DNA from: Chitinophaga polysaccharea
Lineage (GTDB): Bacteria > Bacteroidota > Bacteroidia > Chitinophagales > Chitinophagaceae
Reading direction: 5' to 3'
Length of the DNA stretch: 64,000 bases
NCBI RefSeq assembly: GCF_007829335.1
Contig: NZ_VIWO01000013.1
Coordinates: 1 to 64,000 of the forward strand
This document shows, piece by piece, positions 1 through 9,440 of the stretch; the stretch's first letter is position 1; each line of letters starts with the position of its first letter. The translations under genes were made by a program, and so were the position numbers. The notes under the pieces were generated by a model. The model saw nothing but the letters and a program-made list of their open reading frames with translations, ran no database searches and was not told where the DNA came from.

Positions 1-92
1 GAGAAGCATCTGTAAGCTCGAAATAATACAAAATCCCCTCGGGAAGAAGGGCTTCTAAGAGAAGATTTAAATTCTTATCCACGGTGTCCTAT

Positions 93-605
93 CTAGTTAG
101 ATTGCAAAAAAACAATTTTGGGACAATCCCCCAAGTTTTCTACTTGATCCTTGATCCCTTGATCCTTGATCCCTTTCAACCGGATTCTCCTCGCTGCAAA
201 CATCCACGCCATAAATACCGCAATAGTCAAAGTCAACAGGGCTTCGAGGACAGCATTCCAGGCATGTGCCAGTATGTTATTTACCTGATAAATAATGAGC
301 AGATAAATCCAATTGATCACACTTGTCAGTAAAGCATATTTAATTCCAATCCAAATGTGATTTTTATTAAAGGTTAAGATATCCCTTCCCGCGTATCTAC
401 CTAAAAAATAAGTAACACTAAAAAGAAGTATAAAAAAAGTAACAACAAATATATTTGCCTGTGCTGCTATAAAGAAAATCAGGTCATTAGCCAGGTCTCC
501 CCCGGTTCCCATCATCAGCCAGAAAATTTCTAAAACAATGACGGCAAATAATATCGCAACAAAGACAGACTGTCCTCCTATCTGTTTAGCAGCTTTAGAT
601 TCCAT
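93..605 (-). CDS. four-helix membrane protein of unknown function
   Basis: A 170-residue protein with four hydrophobic segments (about residues 14-32, 44-66, 87-108 and 112-135), so an integral inner-membrane protein. I do not recognise the family. After the last helix comes a basic stretch and a duplicated pentapeptide GIKDQ-GIKDQ, which is the translation of a 15-bp tandem repeat at 144-173; this suggests the C-terminus was extended by repeat expansion. The ATG at 605 is the first start in the frame. The gene stands alone and is divergent from the deacylase gene at 727. The reading frame is well kept and the hydrophobic pattern regular, so I take it as a real gene, but nothing shows its function. 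Confidence 0.7.
   Translation of the reverse strand: MESKAAKQIGGQSVFVAILFAVIVLEIFWLMMGTGGDLANDLIFFIAAQANIFVVTFFILLFSVTYFLGRYAGRDILTFNKNHIWIGIKYALLTSVINWIYLLIIYQVNNILAHAWNAVLEALLTLTIAVFMAWMFAARRIRLKGIKDQGIKDQVENLGDCPKIVFLQSN
144..173. repeat. 15-bp direct tandem repeat, two copies
   Basis: Two perfect adjacent copies of ttgatccttgatccc (144-158 and 159-173). Each copy is itself two near-identical halves, ttgatcc and ttgatccc. The unit is a multiple of three and lies inside the coding sequence on the minus strand, where it gives GIKDQ twice. This is a slippage-prone element. Confidence 0.85.
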
Positions 606-659
606 AGAAAGAATTAAATAAGATCAACGTAAATGTGGAAGTTAGCTAAAAATCTGGAG

Positions 660-691
660 TTGTAACCACCGCTTGATTATCTCTATCTTCG
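660..691 (+). promoter_or_regulatory. candidate Bacteroidota promoter of the deacylase gene
   Basis: TTG at 660-662, 21 nt, then TATCTTCG at 684-691. The Bacteroidota consensus is TTTG, 19-21 nt, TAnnTTTG; the -7 box differs from it at one base. The start codon follows 35 nt downstream. Confidence 0.4.
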
Positions 692-726
692 TACATTAAC
701 AAATTATAGCTAAACCCGTTTCACGA

Positions 727-1266
727 ATGATTTACGTAAGCGAACCCAAAACCACCGCTCCTGTTACCTTTAAGACACCGTTACAGGAAATGGTTTATGA
801 TACCTTAGAAAAATTAGCCGTACCATTTGAACGGGTAGATAACGATGAAGCGATCACGATGGAGGATTGTACCCGGATTAACGAACAGCTGAATATGAAA
901 ACGGTAAAAACGTTATTCCTCTGTAACCGGCAGCAAACCAATTTCTATCTGTTTGTTACTACTGCTGATAAACCTTTTAAGACGAAAGATCTCAGCGCCG
1001 CATTGGGCATTTCACGATTGTCGTTTGCGCCGGTGGAATTGCTGGATAGCATGTTAGGCACCTCTGTTGGAGCGACTACTATCTTCGGGGTTATGTTGGA
1101 CAAAGCGCATCAGATACAAGTGATCATTGACAAAGATATTTTGTCGGAAGAATGGTATGGTTGCAGCGACGGTACTACTACGAGCTATATGAAAGTGCCA
1201 ATGGATTGGGTTATGCAGGATTTTTTGGCATATGCCGGGCATGTGCCGAAGATTATAGAGATCTAA
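727..1266 (+). CDS. YbaK/PrdX-type aminoacyl-tRNA deacylase
   Basis: A 179-residue protein of the YbaK/EbsC superfamily, nearest to the stand-alone PrdX (ProXp) proteins, which hydrolyse mischarged tRNA such as Ala-tRNA(Pro) in the cytoplasm. The fold's landmarks are visible: Lys61 in the VKTLFL strand (the conserved lysine of the family), the glycine-rich GTSVGATTIFG segment at 111-121, and the Ser/Thr-rich CSDGTTTSY loop near 146-154 where the aminoacyl group is handled. The C-terminal end, with GHVPKIIEI, is also typical of PrdX. Whether the true substrate is Ala-, Cys- or Ser-tRNA cannot be read from the sequence. It is a single-gene unit, convergent with the surface lipoprotein gene at 1318. 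Confidence 0.85.
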   Translation: MIYVSEPKTTAPVTFKTPLQEMVYDTLEKLAVPFERVDNDEAITMEDCTRINEQLNMKTVKTLFLCNRQQTNFYLFVTTADKPFKTKDLSAALGISRLSFAPVELLDSMLGTSVGATTIFGVMLDKAHQIQVIIDKDILSEEWYGCSDGTTTSYMKVPMDWVMQDFLAYAGHVPKIIEI

Positions 1267-1270
1267 ATGA

Positions 1271-1307
1271 TAACAGAACGGCCACCGCTGAGGTTGCCGT
1301 TCTGTTA
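1271..1307. terminator. 12-bp perfect hairpin between convergent genes
   Basis: Arms at 1271-1282 and 1296-1307 are perfect complements with a 13-nt loop. It lies directly between two convergent stop codons. There is no clear T tract on either side, so it may act as a transcript 3' end stabiliser or a weak bidirectional terminator. Confidence 0.6.
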
Positions 1308-1317
1308 TGTGCATCGT

Positions 1318-2154
1318 TTACTTCAACGTCAACACTGTGTTAAACTTGCGCCAGTTGGCTGGGTTACCTCCGCTGTAATAGTAATAATACAGTGTAAAGC
1401 GCTTGTTTACCGGATCATAGGTAGATGCAGGCGTTGCCTCCTGCTGTATGGCTACCACGGCGTCCGGATCACTGGAAATAGTAACCGTGTTATCTGCGTT
1501 CACGTTAATAAAGTAGGTGATACCTGAGTTGTTGAAGTACCAAAACCCGGCGGTGGCCTTCAATTTGGTGGCGCTCACGGTGATCAGGTCTTGCGTGAAT
1601 CCAACCGGGCAGGTTTGCAGCCCGGCAGATGCATGGTTGAGTGTGCCGCTCTCGAGGTAGGTGCCTTCCCAGGCGTTTACGACTGGCAGTGGGGAGACTA
1701 CCACCACCCACTTCTTTTTGTTGCCGTTGGCTGCTGTTACTTCATATTCCGCTGGTTTTGTAAAATCGCCGGGCTTGCCCAATGCGGGAGAAGTACCAAC
1801 GGGAGCAATGATGGCCGCTTCCGGGATGTTGGCATATCCCCAGATTTTGCCCAGGGTTACCTTGGGCTTTTCATTGCGCGGGAAACCGGCTGGGAAGCCA
1901 GGTGTTACGTATACCGTGTCATTTGAGATGGTTTTAGTTCTGCTCAACTGTACCGTTTCCACCTGGATACGTGTGTTCTCCTGCGGCGTGCCTTTGTTAT
2001 CAACAATGGTGTCTACATATTTGTAATACAGGTTAAAGTCGCTGATATCGTTTAGCCCGGAGTTGGTCATCTGCGGCAGGTCTTTTTTCAAACAAGACAC
2101 CAGCGCCAGCGAACTAAGCGCTACTATAATTAGGTTGATATATTTGTTTTTCAT
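1318..2154 (-). CDS. surface lipoprotein downstream of SusCD, DUF5018-like
   Basis: A 278-residue lipoprotein. The signal peptide ends in a lipobox with Cys at about residue 21 (LVSC), followed by a Ser/Asn/Asp-rich spacer, as in Bacteroidota surface lipoproteins. The segment around residues 30-150, with PAEYEVTAANGNKKKW, resembles the Ig-like domain found in DUF5018-type proteins; the C-terminal half is a beta-rich domain I cannot name. The ATG at 2154 (MKNKY) is preferred over the in-frame TTG at 2163 because it starts the signal peptide directly. It follows susD by 30 bp as the last gene of the locus, the position of SusE/SusF glycan-binding proteins, so a carbohydrate- or ligand-binding role at the cell surface is inferred. 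Confidence 0.7.
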   Translation of the reverse strand: MKNKYINLIIVALSSLALVSCLKKDLPQMTNSGLNDISDFNLYYKYVDTIVDNKGTPQENTRIQVETVQLSRTKTISNDTVYVTPGFPAGFPRNEKPKVTLGKIWGYANIPEAAIIAPVGTSPALGKPGDFTKPAEYEVTAANGNKKKWVVVVSPLPVVNAWEGTYLESGTLNHASAGLQTCPVGFTQDLITVSATKLKATAGFWYFNNSGITYFINVNADNTVTISSDPDAVVAIQQEATPASTYDPVNKRFTLYYYYYSGGNPANWRKFNTVLTLK

Positions 2155-2184
2155 ACTGAACAAGATTGAATTAATTAAAACAGG

Positions 2185-3912
2185 CTACCACCCTGCATTC
2201 TGTGAGAGACTCGGCAATGCGATGATCTTTGCCTGCGGTACCGGGAAAAGGTAACGTTTAGGCGTAAATTTCAGCGGCTGTCCATTCTGTTCATTCATCT
2301 CAAACACTTGGTAACTTTTACCATCTGAGGAAATGGCTATACCATGTTGTTTGCCATTCAACTCTGGGATGGCCATACCGGTATTTTCATAACCTTGCTT
2401 CAGGCCACCGGTAAGTTGCATTCCCCATCTCAGCAATGACCAGTAACGGTCGCCGGTTTCCAGGATCATTTCTATATGCCGCTCTCTCCGGTAATCATTC
2501 CATAAGTCTTCATTGGCAGAAATAATCGCATTTTTGAAACCACCGTGTGTCTGGTATGTTTTGGTAATATAGGTGCGTGCTGCGCCTTCATCACCTAAAC
2601 GGATACACGCTTCCGCATAATTGAGATAGGCTTCTCCCAGGCGGAGTACACTGTAGCAGAAATCTGTAGGATCGGAGTACCAGAGTTTCTTTGCCTGGTA
2701 TACATATTTTGCAAACAGGTAGCCGGTAACAGAAGCGCCGCCGTTGATGTTACCACCGTTCAGTGGCTGCACATTGGAGGATGCGTTGCCATCGGCTCTC
2801 AGGTATGCCCAGTTTCCAAAGTATTTAGAGCTATCGCAGACAATAGAAGCGTAAAATCGTTTATCCCTGTTCTTATACATCTTTTCATAGGCGCTGCCTG
2901 CGGTAGTGATATAGGAGGTTTGATCCCATTTCTTCTCTTTACCGTCTGTATCCGTTACCAGGTAATCATCTACCAGGTCTTGTGTGGGGGCATAGTTCAT
3001 CCAGCCTTCAATAGATTCTTTCAGTGGATATTTTTGCATAGCAGCGGCTGTCAGCTTGGAGCTTATCTGATCGCTGTTGCACACCAGCCATTGCATGGGC
3101 GTACTGGTGAAATCTGTATTGGTATTCTTTCTTTCTAATATCAGGATGTTCTCTGTTGATGCCACCGCTGAACTATAGGCATTAAAGAGATTGGAATAGT
3201 CGTCGAGGTTGTATTGCCCCAATGCGAAAAGCTTATCGCCCGCGGCTCTTACTGCCCTGTAGTAGTTGTTATCATTGAGATAGGCGCCTGCTTGCAAAGC
3301 TACTCTCATCTTTAATGCATAAGCAGCGCCCTTGGTAGCGCGTCCCCGCTCATTGGTTTGTGGCAGCAGGTTAGCTGCTGAGTCGAGATCACTCAATATA
3401 AAATCATACGTATCTTTCAGTGAAGAGCGGGGTATATTGAAATCGCTTTCTACACTCAATACCTCCTTTACCAACTGTACGCCACCAAAACGAAATGCCA
3501 GGTTAGAATAAATGGCCGCACGTAAAAAAAGTGCTTCTCCATTGAAAGTACTCTTCTGTACAGCAGTAAACGGTGCGGTTGAGGTATTCTTCAGCACCAG
3601 GTTCACGCGGCGGATATTTCCGAAGGCACTCCACCCCTCATCGTTGTTACGGTCTATCTGCTCTGTTTTTTCTGATGTAAAAGCGCCACCCCAGGGATGG
3701 TTGCGTACACTTTTGGTGATAGCATCATAGTTCCAGGAAAAAATATATCCCATACAGTTGGAGTAACACTCATATATATATCCCTGCGCCAGGTCATAGT
3801 TGCTCCACACATCGCTGCCTGTATAGGTATTCAGCGGTTTGGTATCCATTACCCGGTTACACGAAGTAAAGGTGAGGATACACGCCATGATCAGTATTAT
3901 ATAGTATTTCAT
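2185..3912 (-). CDS. RagB/SusD family nutrient-uptake outer-membrane lipoprotein
   Basis: A 575-residue SusD homologue. SusD proteins sit as a lid on the SusC channel and capture the ligand at the cell surface. The signal peptide MKYYIILIMACILTFTSC ends in a lipobox Cys; the following region holds the usual SusD TPR-type helices (for example the stretch containing FNGEALFLRAAIYSNLAFRF), and the C-terminus has the family ending with KRYLFPVPQ and NAGW. The ATG at 3912 is chosen because it starts the signal peptide; longer readings run into the susC stop. It follows susC by 28 bp. The ligand is unknown, since no enzyme is linked to this locus. Confidence 0.93.
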   Translation of the reverse strand: MKYYIILIMACILTFTSCNRVMDTKPLNTYTGSDVWSNYDLAQGYIYECYSNCMGYIFSWNYDAITKSVRNHPWGGAFTSEKTEQIDRNNDEGWSAFGNIRRVNLVLKNTSTAPFTAVQKSTFNGEALFLRAAIYSNLAFRFGGVQLVKEVLSVESDFNIPRSSLKDTYDFILSDLDSAANLLPQTNERGRATKGAAYALKMRVALQAGAYLNDNNYYRAVRAAGDKLFALGQYNLDDYSNLFNAYSSAVASTENILILERKNTNTDFTSTPMQWLVCNSDQISSKLTAAAMQKYPLKESIEGWMNYAPTQDLVDDYLVTDTDGKEKKWDQTSYITTAGSAYEKMYKNRDKRFYASIVCDSSKYFGNWAYLRADGNASSNVQPLNGGNINGGASVTGYLFAKYVYQAKKLWYSDPTDFCYSVLRLGEAYLNYAEACIRLGDEGAARTYITKTYQTHGGFKNAIISANEDLWNDYRRERHIEMILETGDRYWSLLRWGMQLTGGLKQGYENTGMAIPELNGKQHGIAISSDGKSYQVFEMNEQNGQPLKFTPKRYLFPVPQAKIIALPSLSQNAGW

Positions 3913-3940
3913 TGTTTTCAGACTTTTGGATATATAAAAG

Positions 3941-6900
3941 TTAGAAGCCGACACGGATACCCACCGAGTATGTTTTGTTGACCGGGTAGAAGAAGTTATT
4001 GTTATCTGCCAATTCCGGATCAAAGAACTTATCTACCGGTGAAAAGGTGAGCAGGTTGTTACCGCTCACAAAGGCGGACAGTTCATTGAACTGGCTTGTT
4101 TTCTTCAGCAGCCGCCTGAAATTATAGGTGAGCGTTACACTCTTCAGGCGTACAAAGCGGGCATTCTTCAACCAGAAGGTACTGGAGGTATAGTTATTAT
4201 TAGAGTTCATAGTGTTGTTGCCTGCCCGGGGGAATTCAGCCTCCTTATTGGATGACAGCCAGTAATTTTTCTGGAAATCAAAATTGATCCTGCCAAAGCC
4301 TTCACCGCCTTGGAGGTAGCCGCCCAGGTATACATTGCGGGTGCCTGATCCCTGGATGAGTGCATCCAGCTTCAGTCCTTTGAATTCCAGGCCGAATGGG
4401 ATACCGAAAGTGAATCGTGGAGAAGTGGACTTACCGAGGCGCCGGAAGTCTTGCGCATCGATCTTACCATCACCATTGGTATCTTCCAGCCACACATCTC
4501 CCAAACTCAAGGCAGAAGACGTGATACGGCTGGGGTTATTCATAATATCATCCAGGTTCTGGTATAAGCCGCGGGAGCCGTACATGGCCGCATAGTAGTC
4601 CTGGTTTACACCCTGGCTACGGGTGTAGGGATTTGTGAGTGCTGCGCTGTCTTCGTTTGTTCTCTCCCACAGGTAGTTGAAGTAAGTACAGTTAACACCG
4701 ATATAACCTTTCAGTTCTCTATTGATATTAAAGTTGTAATTAATAGCTGCATCGAATCCCTCCTTACGGGTAGCCGCATCGGTGAGTACCTGTGGCAGGC
4801 CTTGTCCCAAAGGATCGGTATACCGGTAGGCCGGACTGCCGAGGATATTGGTGGTGCGGGTATAGAAATAATCGATGTTACCGCTCAACTTTTTCTTCAA
4901 GGTCTCGAACTCGATGCCGAAGTCCCTTGAGCGGGTAGAAAACCAGGTAATGTTTTGGTTGGCGATGGTGAGACCACCTTCGTAATAACCATTTACCAGG
5001 TTACCATTGGCTACGTAGGTTTGGGTATGTACGCCATATTGCGGCAGATAAGCATATTTGGTACCACCAATAGCGCCTACCTTACCGTAAGAACCTTTGA
5101 ATTTGAAGTAAGAAAATACTTTATCGAGGTTCAGGTCATTGTAAAATCCTTCCTCCGATATTATCCAGCCGGCGCTCACGGCTGGAAAGAAGCCAAAACG
5201 TTTGGATGGAGGGAAATAATCGGAACCATCATAGCGGCCGGCAAATTCCAGCAGGTATTTTTTAGCATAATCATACTTGATCCTGCCTACATATCCTACC
5301 TCTCCCCATTCGCTGGCAGAGCCGTCGTTTACCTGCGTAGCTGCATCTCCGGCAAACATCTGGTCGATAGCGGTGGACGCAAAATTTTTTCGTTGGGCGC
5401 TGAACCACTTGTTATTGCCGCCACGGGTAATAGACACCAGTGTAGCACCCAATGAATGCTTTCCGAAAGCAGTATTGTAATCTGCCTGGAACTCTACGTT
5501 GTATGCCCGGGAATTACTGCTGCTTTCTGTCAATGAAGGCTTGGGCGTAGGGTAGATAGTGCCGTCCGTATTGTATTGCGTTGCCAGTACACTAAAAGTT
5601 TTAGACGGGTTGGAGATAAAGGTATAATCACCCAATGCTTTTAAGGTAAGTCCTTTTATCCAGGGTACATTCCAGGTGAAGGTCAGGTTACCATCGTTGA
5701 ACATGGTTTCATTCCGGCTGTATCCAGGTGAATAGATCTCGGCCAGGGGATGGTCTACTAATGGTGAAAAACTGCCGTCTTTGTTGAAGGCTTGCTCCAG
5801 GGGGCTTTTAGCCACGATATGACTGAAGATAGAACCGGAGCCGGCAGGCGGTTGCGTGCTGTAAGTATAATAACCATTTACCCCCAGGGCAATATTGAGC
5901 CCTATCGGATCAAAGGAGGTACTGATTTTCGTATTGTAAGAAAAGCGTTGTACCCGGAATGAATTATTAATATAGTTGCTTCCCTGGTTGAAATATCCCA
6001 GGCCGGCGTAATACTTGGTTTCTTTGGTGCCACCGCTTACCGACAGTGCATGATTTTGTTGCCGTGCATACTTTCGGAAACTCAAACCATACCAATCGGT
6101 GTTAGGATAATCCGGGTCGGTACCACTTTTAATTTTATTCAACTGATCCTGCGAATACACAGAATATTTTCCGTTACCGGCAGCTTCTCCGATGGCATTA
6201 CCTACCAATGCTTTGTCGTAGCTATTGATCAGTTTGGGAAAGAGATTGGGCGTATTCCAGGCCATATTATTGGAGTAAGACACTTTCGGCTTGCCTGTTT
6301 GCCCGCTTTTGGTAGTTACCTGTACAATGCCTGCGGAAGCTTTGGAACCATATACAGCGGTAGCGGCAGCATCTTTCAGGATACTGATACTTTCGATATC
6401 GTTTGTATTCAATGCCGTAAAGGCGTCCTGGTCGCGAATAATACCGTCGATTACATATAACGGGGCGCTTTGTCCGATCAGCGGCTCACCGCCCCTGATG
6501 GTCATTGACGGCACGCTGCCTGGCTCTCCGCCGCTAAAGTTGATTACTACGCCGGCCGCGCGGCCAGCCAGTGCTGATTGTATATCTGTATAAGGTGCAT
6601 CTTTAAAATTGTCGGTCTTCACTGTGGTGATAGCGCTGGTTACCTGCTGCTTTGCTTGTTTACCATATCCCACTACTATAAGCTCATTCATCTTGCTGGA
6701 AGCTAATTTCATGGTAATCCGGATGTCTGTCTGCGCGGTTACCGCCACCACCTGGTCTTCATATCCTATGAAAGAGATCAACAGCTGATCGCCCGGATTC
6801 GCCACCAGGGTAAAGGCACCCTGGCTGTCGGACACTACTGCCTTCTTCTTTCCTTTCACACGGATAGTAGCGCCGGGTAGAGGGTTTCCTTTATCATCAC

Positions 6901-7324
6901 TGATCACTCCTTTCACCTCGATAAACGGTGCTGCCGGTGCTGTATTTTCCTCTTGTTTGATCACTACTGTTTTACCTACAAAAACATAACTGAGCGGCTG
7001 GTCTTTAAAACAGGCATCCAGGGCTGCTTTCAAAGAAACCTCCTGCAGGTCGGCACTTATTCTGCCAATGCCTTTCAGCAGGCGGTCGTTGGCAAAAACC
7101 TGGTAACCGCTTTGTCGGCTGATTTCCCGGAATACTTTGGCCAGTGGCGCATTTTTGACATGTAGGGTGATGTTTTGACCAAATCCTTCGGCCGATACCT
7201 GCAAACAGGCCGATAATACAAGGAGGCACGTCACTTTCATAACTAACAGGATTTTGGTTGATTGTCGGAAGCAATTCGCCTTCCATCTGCTAACGAGGAA
7301 TTGCTTATGAAATCTTAATTTCAT
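3941..7324 (-). CDS. SusC/RagA family TonB-dependent transporter with STN domain
   Basis: A 1127-residue outer-membrane transporter. Order: long basic N-region with the TKILLVMK box (22-30), signal peptide core ending near residue 46, STN domain (about 50-120) that contacts the FecR anti-sigma factor, carboxypeptidase-regulatory-like beta-sandwich (about 135-210, with GVISDDKGNPLPGATIRVKG), plug (about 215-340, with the GYG and SALAGRAAGV motifs), then the barrel ending in YSVGIRVGF. The STN domain together with the upstream FecR and sigma genes indicates trans-envelope autoregulation: ligand import is sensed and induces the locus. Translation could instead begin at Met29, which would remove the N-extension; both starts leave a functional signal peptide. 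Confidence 0.95.
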   Translation of the reverse strand: MKLRFHKQFLVSRWKANCFRQSTKILLVMKVTCLLVLSACLQVSAEGFGQNITLHVKNAPLAKVFREISRQSGYQVFANDRLLKGIGRISADLQEVSLKAALDACFKDQPLSYVFVGKTVVIKQEENTAPAAPFIEVKGVISDDKGNPLPGATIRVKGKKKAVVSDSQGAFTLVANPGDQLLISFIGYEDQVVAVTAQTDIRITMKLASSKMNELIVVGYGKQAKQQVTSAITTVKTDNFKDAPYTDIQSALAGRAAGVVINFSGGEPGSVPSMTIRGGEPLIGQSAPLYVIDGIIRDQDAFTALNTNDIESISILKDAAATAVYGSKASAGIVQVTTKSGQTGKPKVSYSNNMAWNTPNLFPKLINSYDKALVGNAIGEAAGNGKYSVYSQDQLNKIKSGTDPDYPNTDWYGLSFRKYARQQNHALSVSGGTKETKYYAGLGYFNQGSNYINNSFRVQRFSYNTKISTSFDPIGLNIALGVNGYYTYSTQPPAGSGSIFSHIVAKSPLEQAFNKDGSFSPLVDHPLAEIYSPGYSRNETMFNDGNLTFTWNVPWIKGLTLKALGDYTFISNPSKTFSVLATQYNTDGTIYPTPKPSLTESSSNSRAYNVEFQADYNTAFGKHSLGATLVSITRGGNNKWFSAQRKNFASTAIDQMFAGDAATQVNDGSASEWGEVGYVGRIKYDYAKKYLLEFAGRYDGSDYFPPSKRFGFFPAVSAGWIISEEGFYNDLNLDKVFSYFKFKGSYGKVGAIGGTKYAYLPQYGVHTQTYVANGNLVNGYYEGGLTIANQNITWFSTRSRDFGIEFETLKKKLSGNIDYFYTRTTNILGSPAYRYTDPLGQGLPQVLTDAATRKEGFDAAINYNFNINRELKGYIGVNCTYFNYLWERTNEDSAALTNPYTRSQGVNQDYYAAMYGSRGLYQNLDDIMNNPSRITSSALSLGDVWLEDTNGDGKIDAQDFRRLGKSTSPRFTFGIPFGLEFKGLKLDALIQGSGTRNVYLGGYLQGGEGFGRINFDFQKNYWLSSNKEAEFPRAGNNTMNSNNNYTSSTFWLKNARFVRLKSVTLTYNFRRLLKKTSQFNELSAFVSGNNLLTFSPVDKFFDPELADNNNFFYPVNKTYSVGIRVGF

Positions 7325-7390
7325 AATTTCATGTTGTTTAGGTTGATAAAAGCAATTGGTTAATTGGACTATATTCGCCTGAACATTCCG

Positions 7391-7414
7391 CCGGCAGTGC
7401 TGCTACACTGCCGG
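7391..7414 (-). other. hairpin in the susC leader (locus 1)
   Basis: Perfect 9-bp stem (7391-7399 with 7406-7414), 6-nt loop, between fecR and susC. In the direction of transcription (minus) it is preceded by an A-rich stretch and has no U tract after it, so it is not an ordinary terminator; its T-rich side faces the plus strand, from which no gene reads. It lies about 65 nt before the susC start. A similar element sits at the same place in the second locus (20046-20075). Confidence 0.6.
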
Positions 7415-7439
7415 TTTCTTGTTTTATATAGACTTATTT

Positions 7440-8600
7440 TTAAGGATTAATAAATACAGTTTTACCATCAATATTGGCTGTTACGCCACTGTAGTCGAGT
7501 ATTTTCAGGAATTGTGATAAGCTGGCCTCCCTGGAGAGGGATCCGGTAAAATGTTCTGCCGGCGCACCATGGGGGTATTTCACCGTAATGTTATACCAAC
7601 GTTCTGCCTGCCGCATCATCACCTGGATATCCGTTCCGTCAAACACAAATAATCCATCTTTCCACGCCGTGACCACGTCCATATCCACTTCTTTCAGCAC
7701 TTCCATATTTGTTGGGGAGAGACGTACCTGCTGGCCGGGAGCCATTGTAACGGCCTGCTGCGACGGGCCCCGGGAAACTTTCACCGCGCCCGAGATCAGG
7801 GTAACGCGGATGTCGGGCTCACCGTCGTAGGCATTCACATTAAACGCTGTTCCCAATACCTGCACCTGCAGGCCTTTATCAGGACGTGCTACCACGAAAG
7901 GAGCCTGTGGATTAGTAGCTACTTCAAAATACCCTTCTCCATTGATCAGCACTTTTCTTTCCTTACCGGAAAACGTAGTCGGAAAGGTCAGGGAAGATGC
8001 CGCATTCAGCCACACCCTGCTCCCATCGGATAATGCGACTGATAAAGGTTTACTCCCGGCGGGGATTGTCAGCGTATTATATTGTATATCGTGTTGACTT
8101 CCATCGGCCACGTATACAATGCTGCCACTATCATTTTTCATGATATTCATCCCTGTTTGGCTGGCCACCAGGCCATTGCCGGCACTATCGAGTAATATTT
8201 GCCTGCCACCGGCCAATGTTAATACGGCGTGGTTAGCGGAAGGCGCCTTCACATCATGCAACGGCTTACTGGCCGCTACCACTGGGCTTTTATGGCGGTT
8301 GTTATGCATCCGGACAGCCCAGAGCCCGCCGGCCAGTAACAATACTGCAGCGGCGGCCCACCACCGGCGCAACAGCAGCATCTTCACCCGGGGTGGCTTT
8401 TCAGCGCAGATCTGTTGCTGTAAGCGTTGCCAGGTATCGGCGCCGAACTGCGTTTCACTGCTGTCAGTGAATATCGCTTCCATCTCTCCGGGATTTACGT
8501 GGTCGTACCATTCGTGGAGGATTCTTATCTCTTCATCGCTGGCGATACCATCCATGTATTTCCGGGCAAGCTGTTGTATTGCGTCCTTGTCAGGGTGCAT
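7440..8600 (-). CDS. FecR family anti-sigma factor
   Basis: A 386-residue inner-membrane regulator. The cytoplasmic N-terminus (1-75) binds the ECF sigma factor; a single membrane span lies at about 80-97 (WWAAAAVLLLAGGLWAV); the periplasmic part holds the FecR domain (about 125-225, with LTLAGGRQILLDSAGNG and the LNAASSLTFPTTF stretch) and the C-terminal DUF4974 domain (about 310-386) that docks to the STN domain of SusC. Known logic of the family: ligand-loaded SusC signals through FecR to release the sigma factor. It lies 77 bp after the sigma gene and 115 bp before susC, all on the same strand, so the three form one regulatory unit. Confidence 0.93.
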   Translation of the reverse strand: MHPDKDAIQQLARKYMDGIASDEEIRILHEWYDHVNPGEMEAIFTDSSETQFGADTWQRLQQQICAEKPPRVKMLLLRRWWAAAAVLLLAGGLWAVRMHNNRHKSPVVAASKPLHDVKAPSANHAVLTLAGGRQILLDSAGNGLVASQTGMNIMKNDSGSIVYVADGSQHDIQYNTLTIPAGSKPLSVALSDGSRVWLNAASSLTFPTTFSGKERKVLINGEGYFEVATNPQAPFVVARPDKGLQVQVLGTAFNVNAYDGEPDIRVTLISGAVKVSRGPSQQAVTMAPGQQVRLSPTNMEVLKEVDMDVVTAWKDGLFVFDGTDIQVMMRQAERWYNITVKYPHGAPAEHFTGSLSREASLSQFLKILDYSGVTANIDGKTVFINP

Positions 8601-8677
8601 AGATCCGGGATTTACTATAATAGATACATGAAACGGAAAGTTGTACGCAGCAAATCACCACTTTTTTTAAAAAAGTT

Positions 8678-9244
8678 TCACCACAGAGGGAAAGTGGTGA
8701 ATATAGCGGTACGCAAGGCGCGTAGTTTATTGCGCATGATCTTCATTACCTCTCCGATATAGCGTTCGGCGGTGCGGGGCGATACCCCCAATTCTTCTGC
8801 CACTTCTTCAAGGGGCTTGTCCATCAATTTATGGTGGATAAATAGGATACTGAATTTTGCGGGGAGCTCATGAGCGTATTTGACCAGTATTTCCAGCAGT
8901 TGTTTATTGTCTAAATCAAAAGCCTCTGAGCTTTCTGCCTGTATCATAGCGCTGGTTTGCACTTCTTGTCTCCGGCCTTCGTTGGCCAGGTGGCGATATA
9001 CCGCATGCCTCGCCATAGCCGCCAGGTATTGTGGCAACGAAGCAATCATAATACGGTTGCGCTTATGCCAGAGGTTCAGAAATACCTGTTGAATAACTTC
9101 GCGGGCCGCCTCTGTATCACGCAGACGTTTGTGCGCAATAAAAAGCAACCATTTCCAATACCGGTTGTAGATCTCATTAAATGCACTCTCATCACCGTTG
9201 GCCAGCAAAGCTACCAACTGTTCATCTGTATGGCTGGAATACAT
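8678..9244 (-). CDS. ECF-type RNA polymerase sigma-70 factor
   Basis: A 188-residue sigma factor of the Bacteroidota SusCD-linked ECF type. Region 2 covers about 20-90 (core-binding segment with FNEIYNRYWKWLLFIAHKR and AREVIQQVFLNLW), region 4 about 120-178 (helix-turn-helix with EVAEELGVSPRTAERYIGEV). It should recruit RNA polymerase to the promoters of its own locus when the FecR protein at 7440-8600 releases it. The ATG at 9244 gives a normal-length N-terminus. No recognisable ECF promoter upstream; no TAnnTTTG box either in the roughly 250 bp between this gene and the GH95 gene. Confidence 0.93.
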   Translation of the reverse strand: MYSSHTDEQLVALLANGDESAFNEIYNRYWKWLLFIAHKRLRDTEAAREVIQQVFLNLWHKRNRIMIASLPQYLAAMARHAVYRHLANEGRRQEVQTSAMIQAESSEAFDLDNKQLLEILVKYAHELPAKFSILFIHHKLMDKPLEEVAEELGVSPRTAERYIGEVMKIMRNKLRALRTAIFTTFPLW

Positions 9245-9440
9245 TTATCAAAAGGATATCTGGTAAAGAGATTAAAATAACGTGGTGTAACACTGTTTTA
9301 TCGCAGTGATCTATCTATGACGCTTTGTTAAAACTCCAATTAATTCTGCTATCTTCCTAATATAATATTGTCACTTTTTTATAGTTTTTTAGCGACAATT
9401 ATTTACATCGATTGTAGTACTGTTTATCAACAATGGCAAT

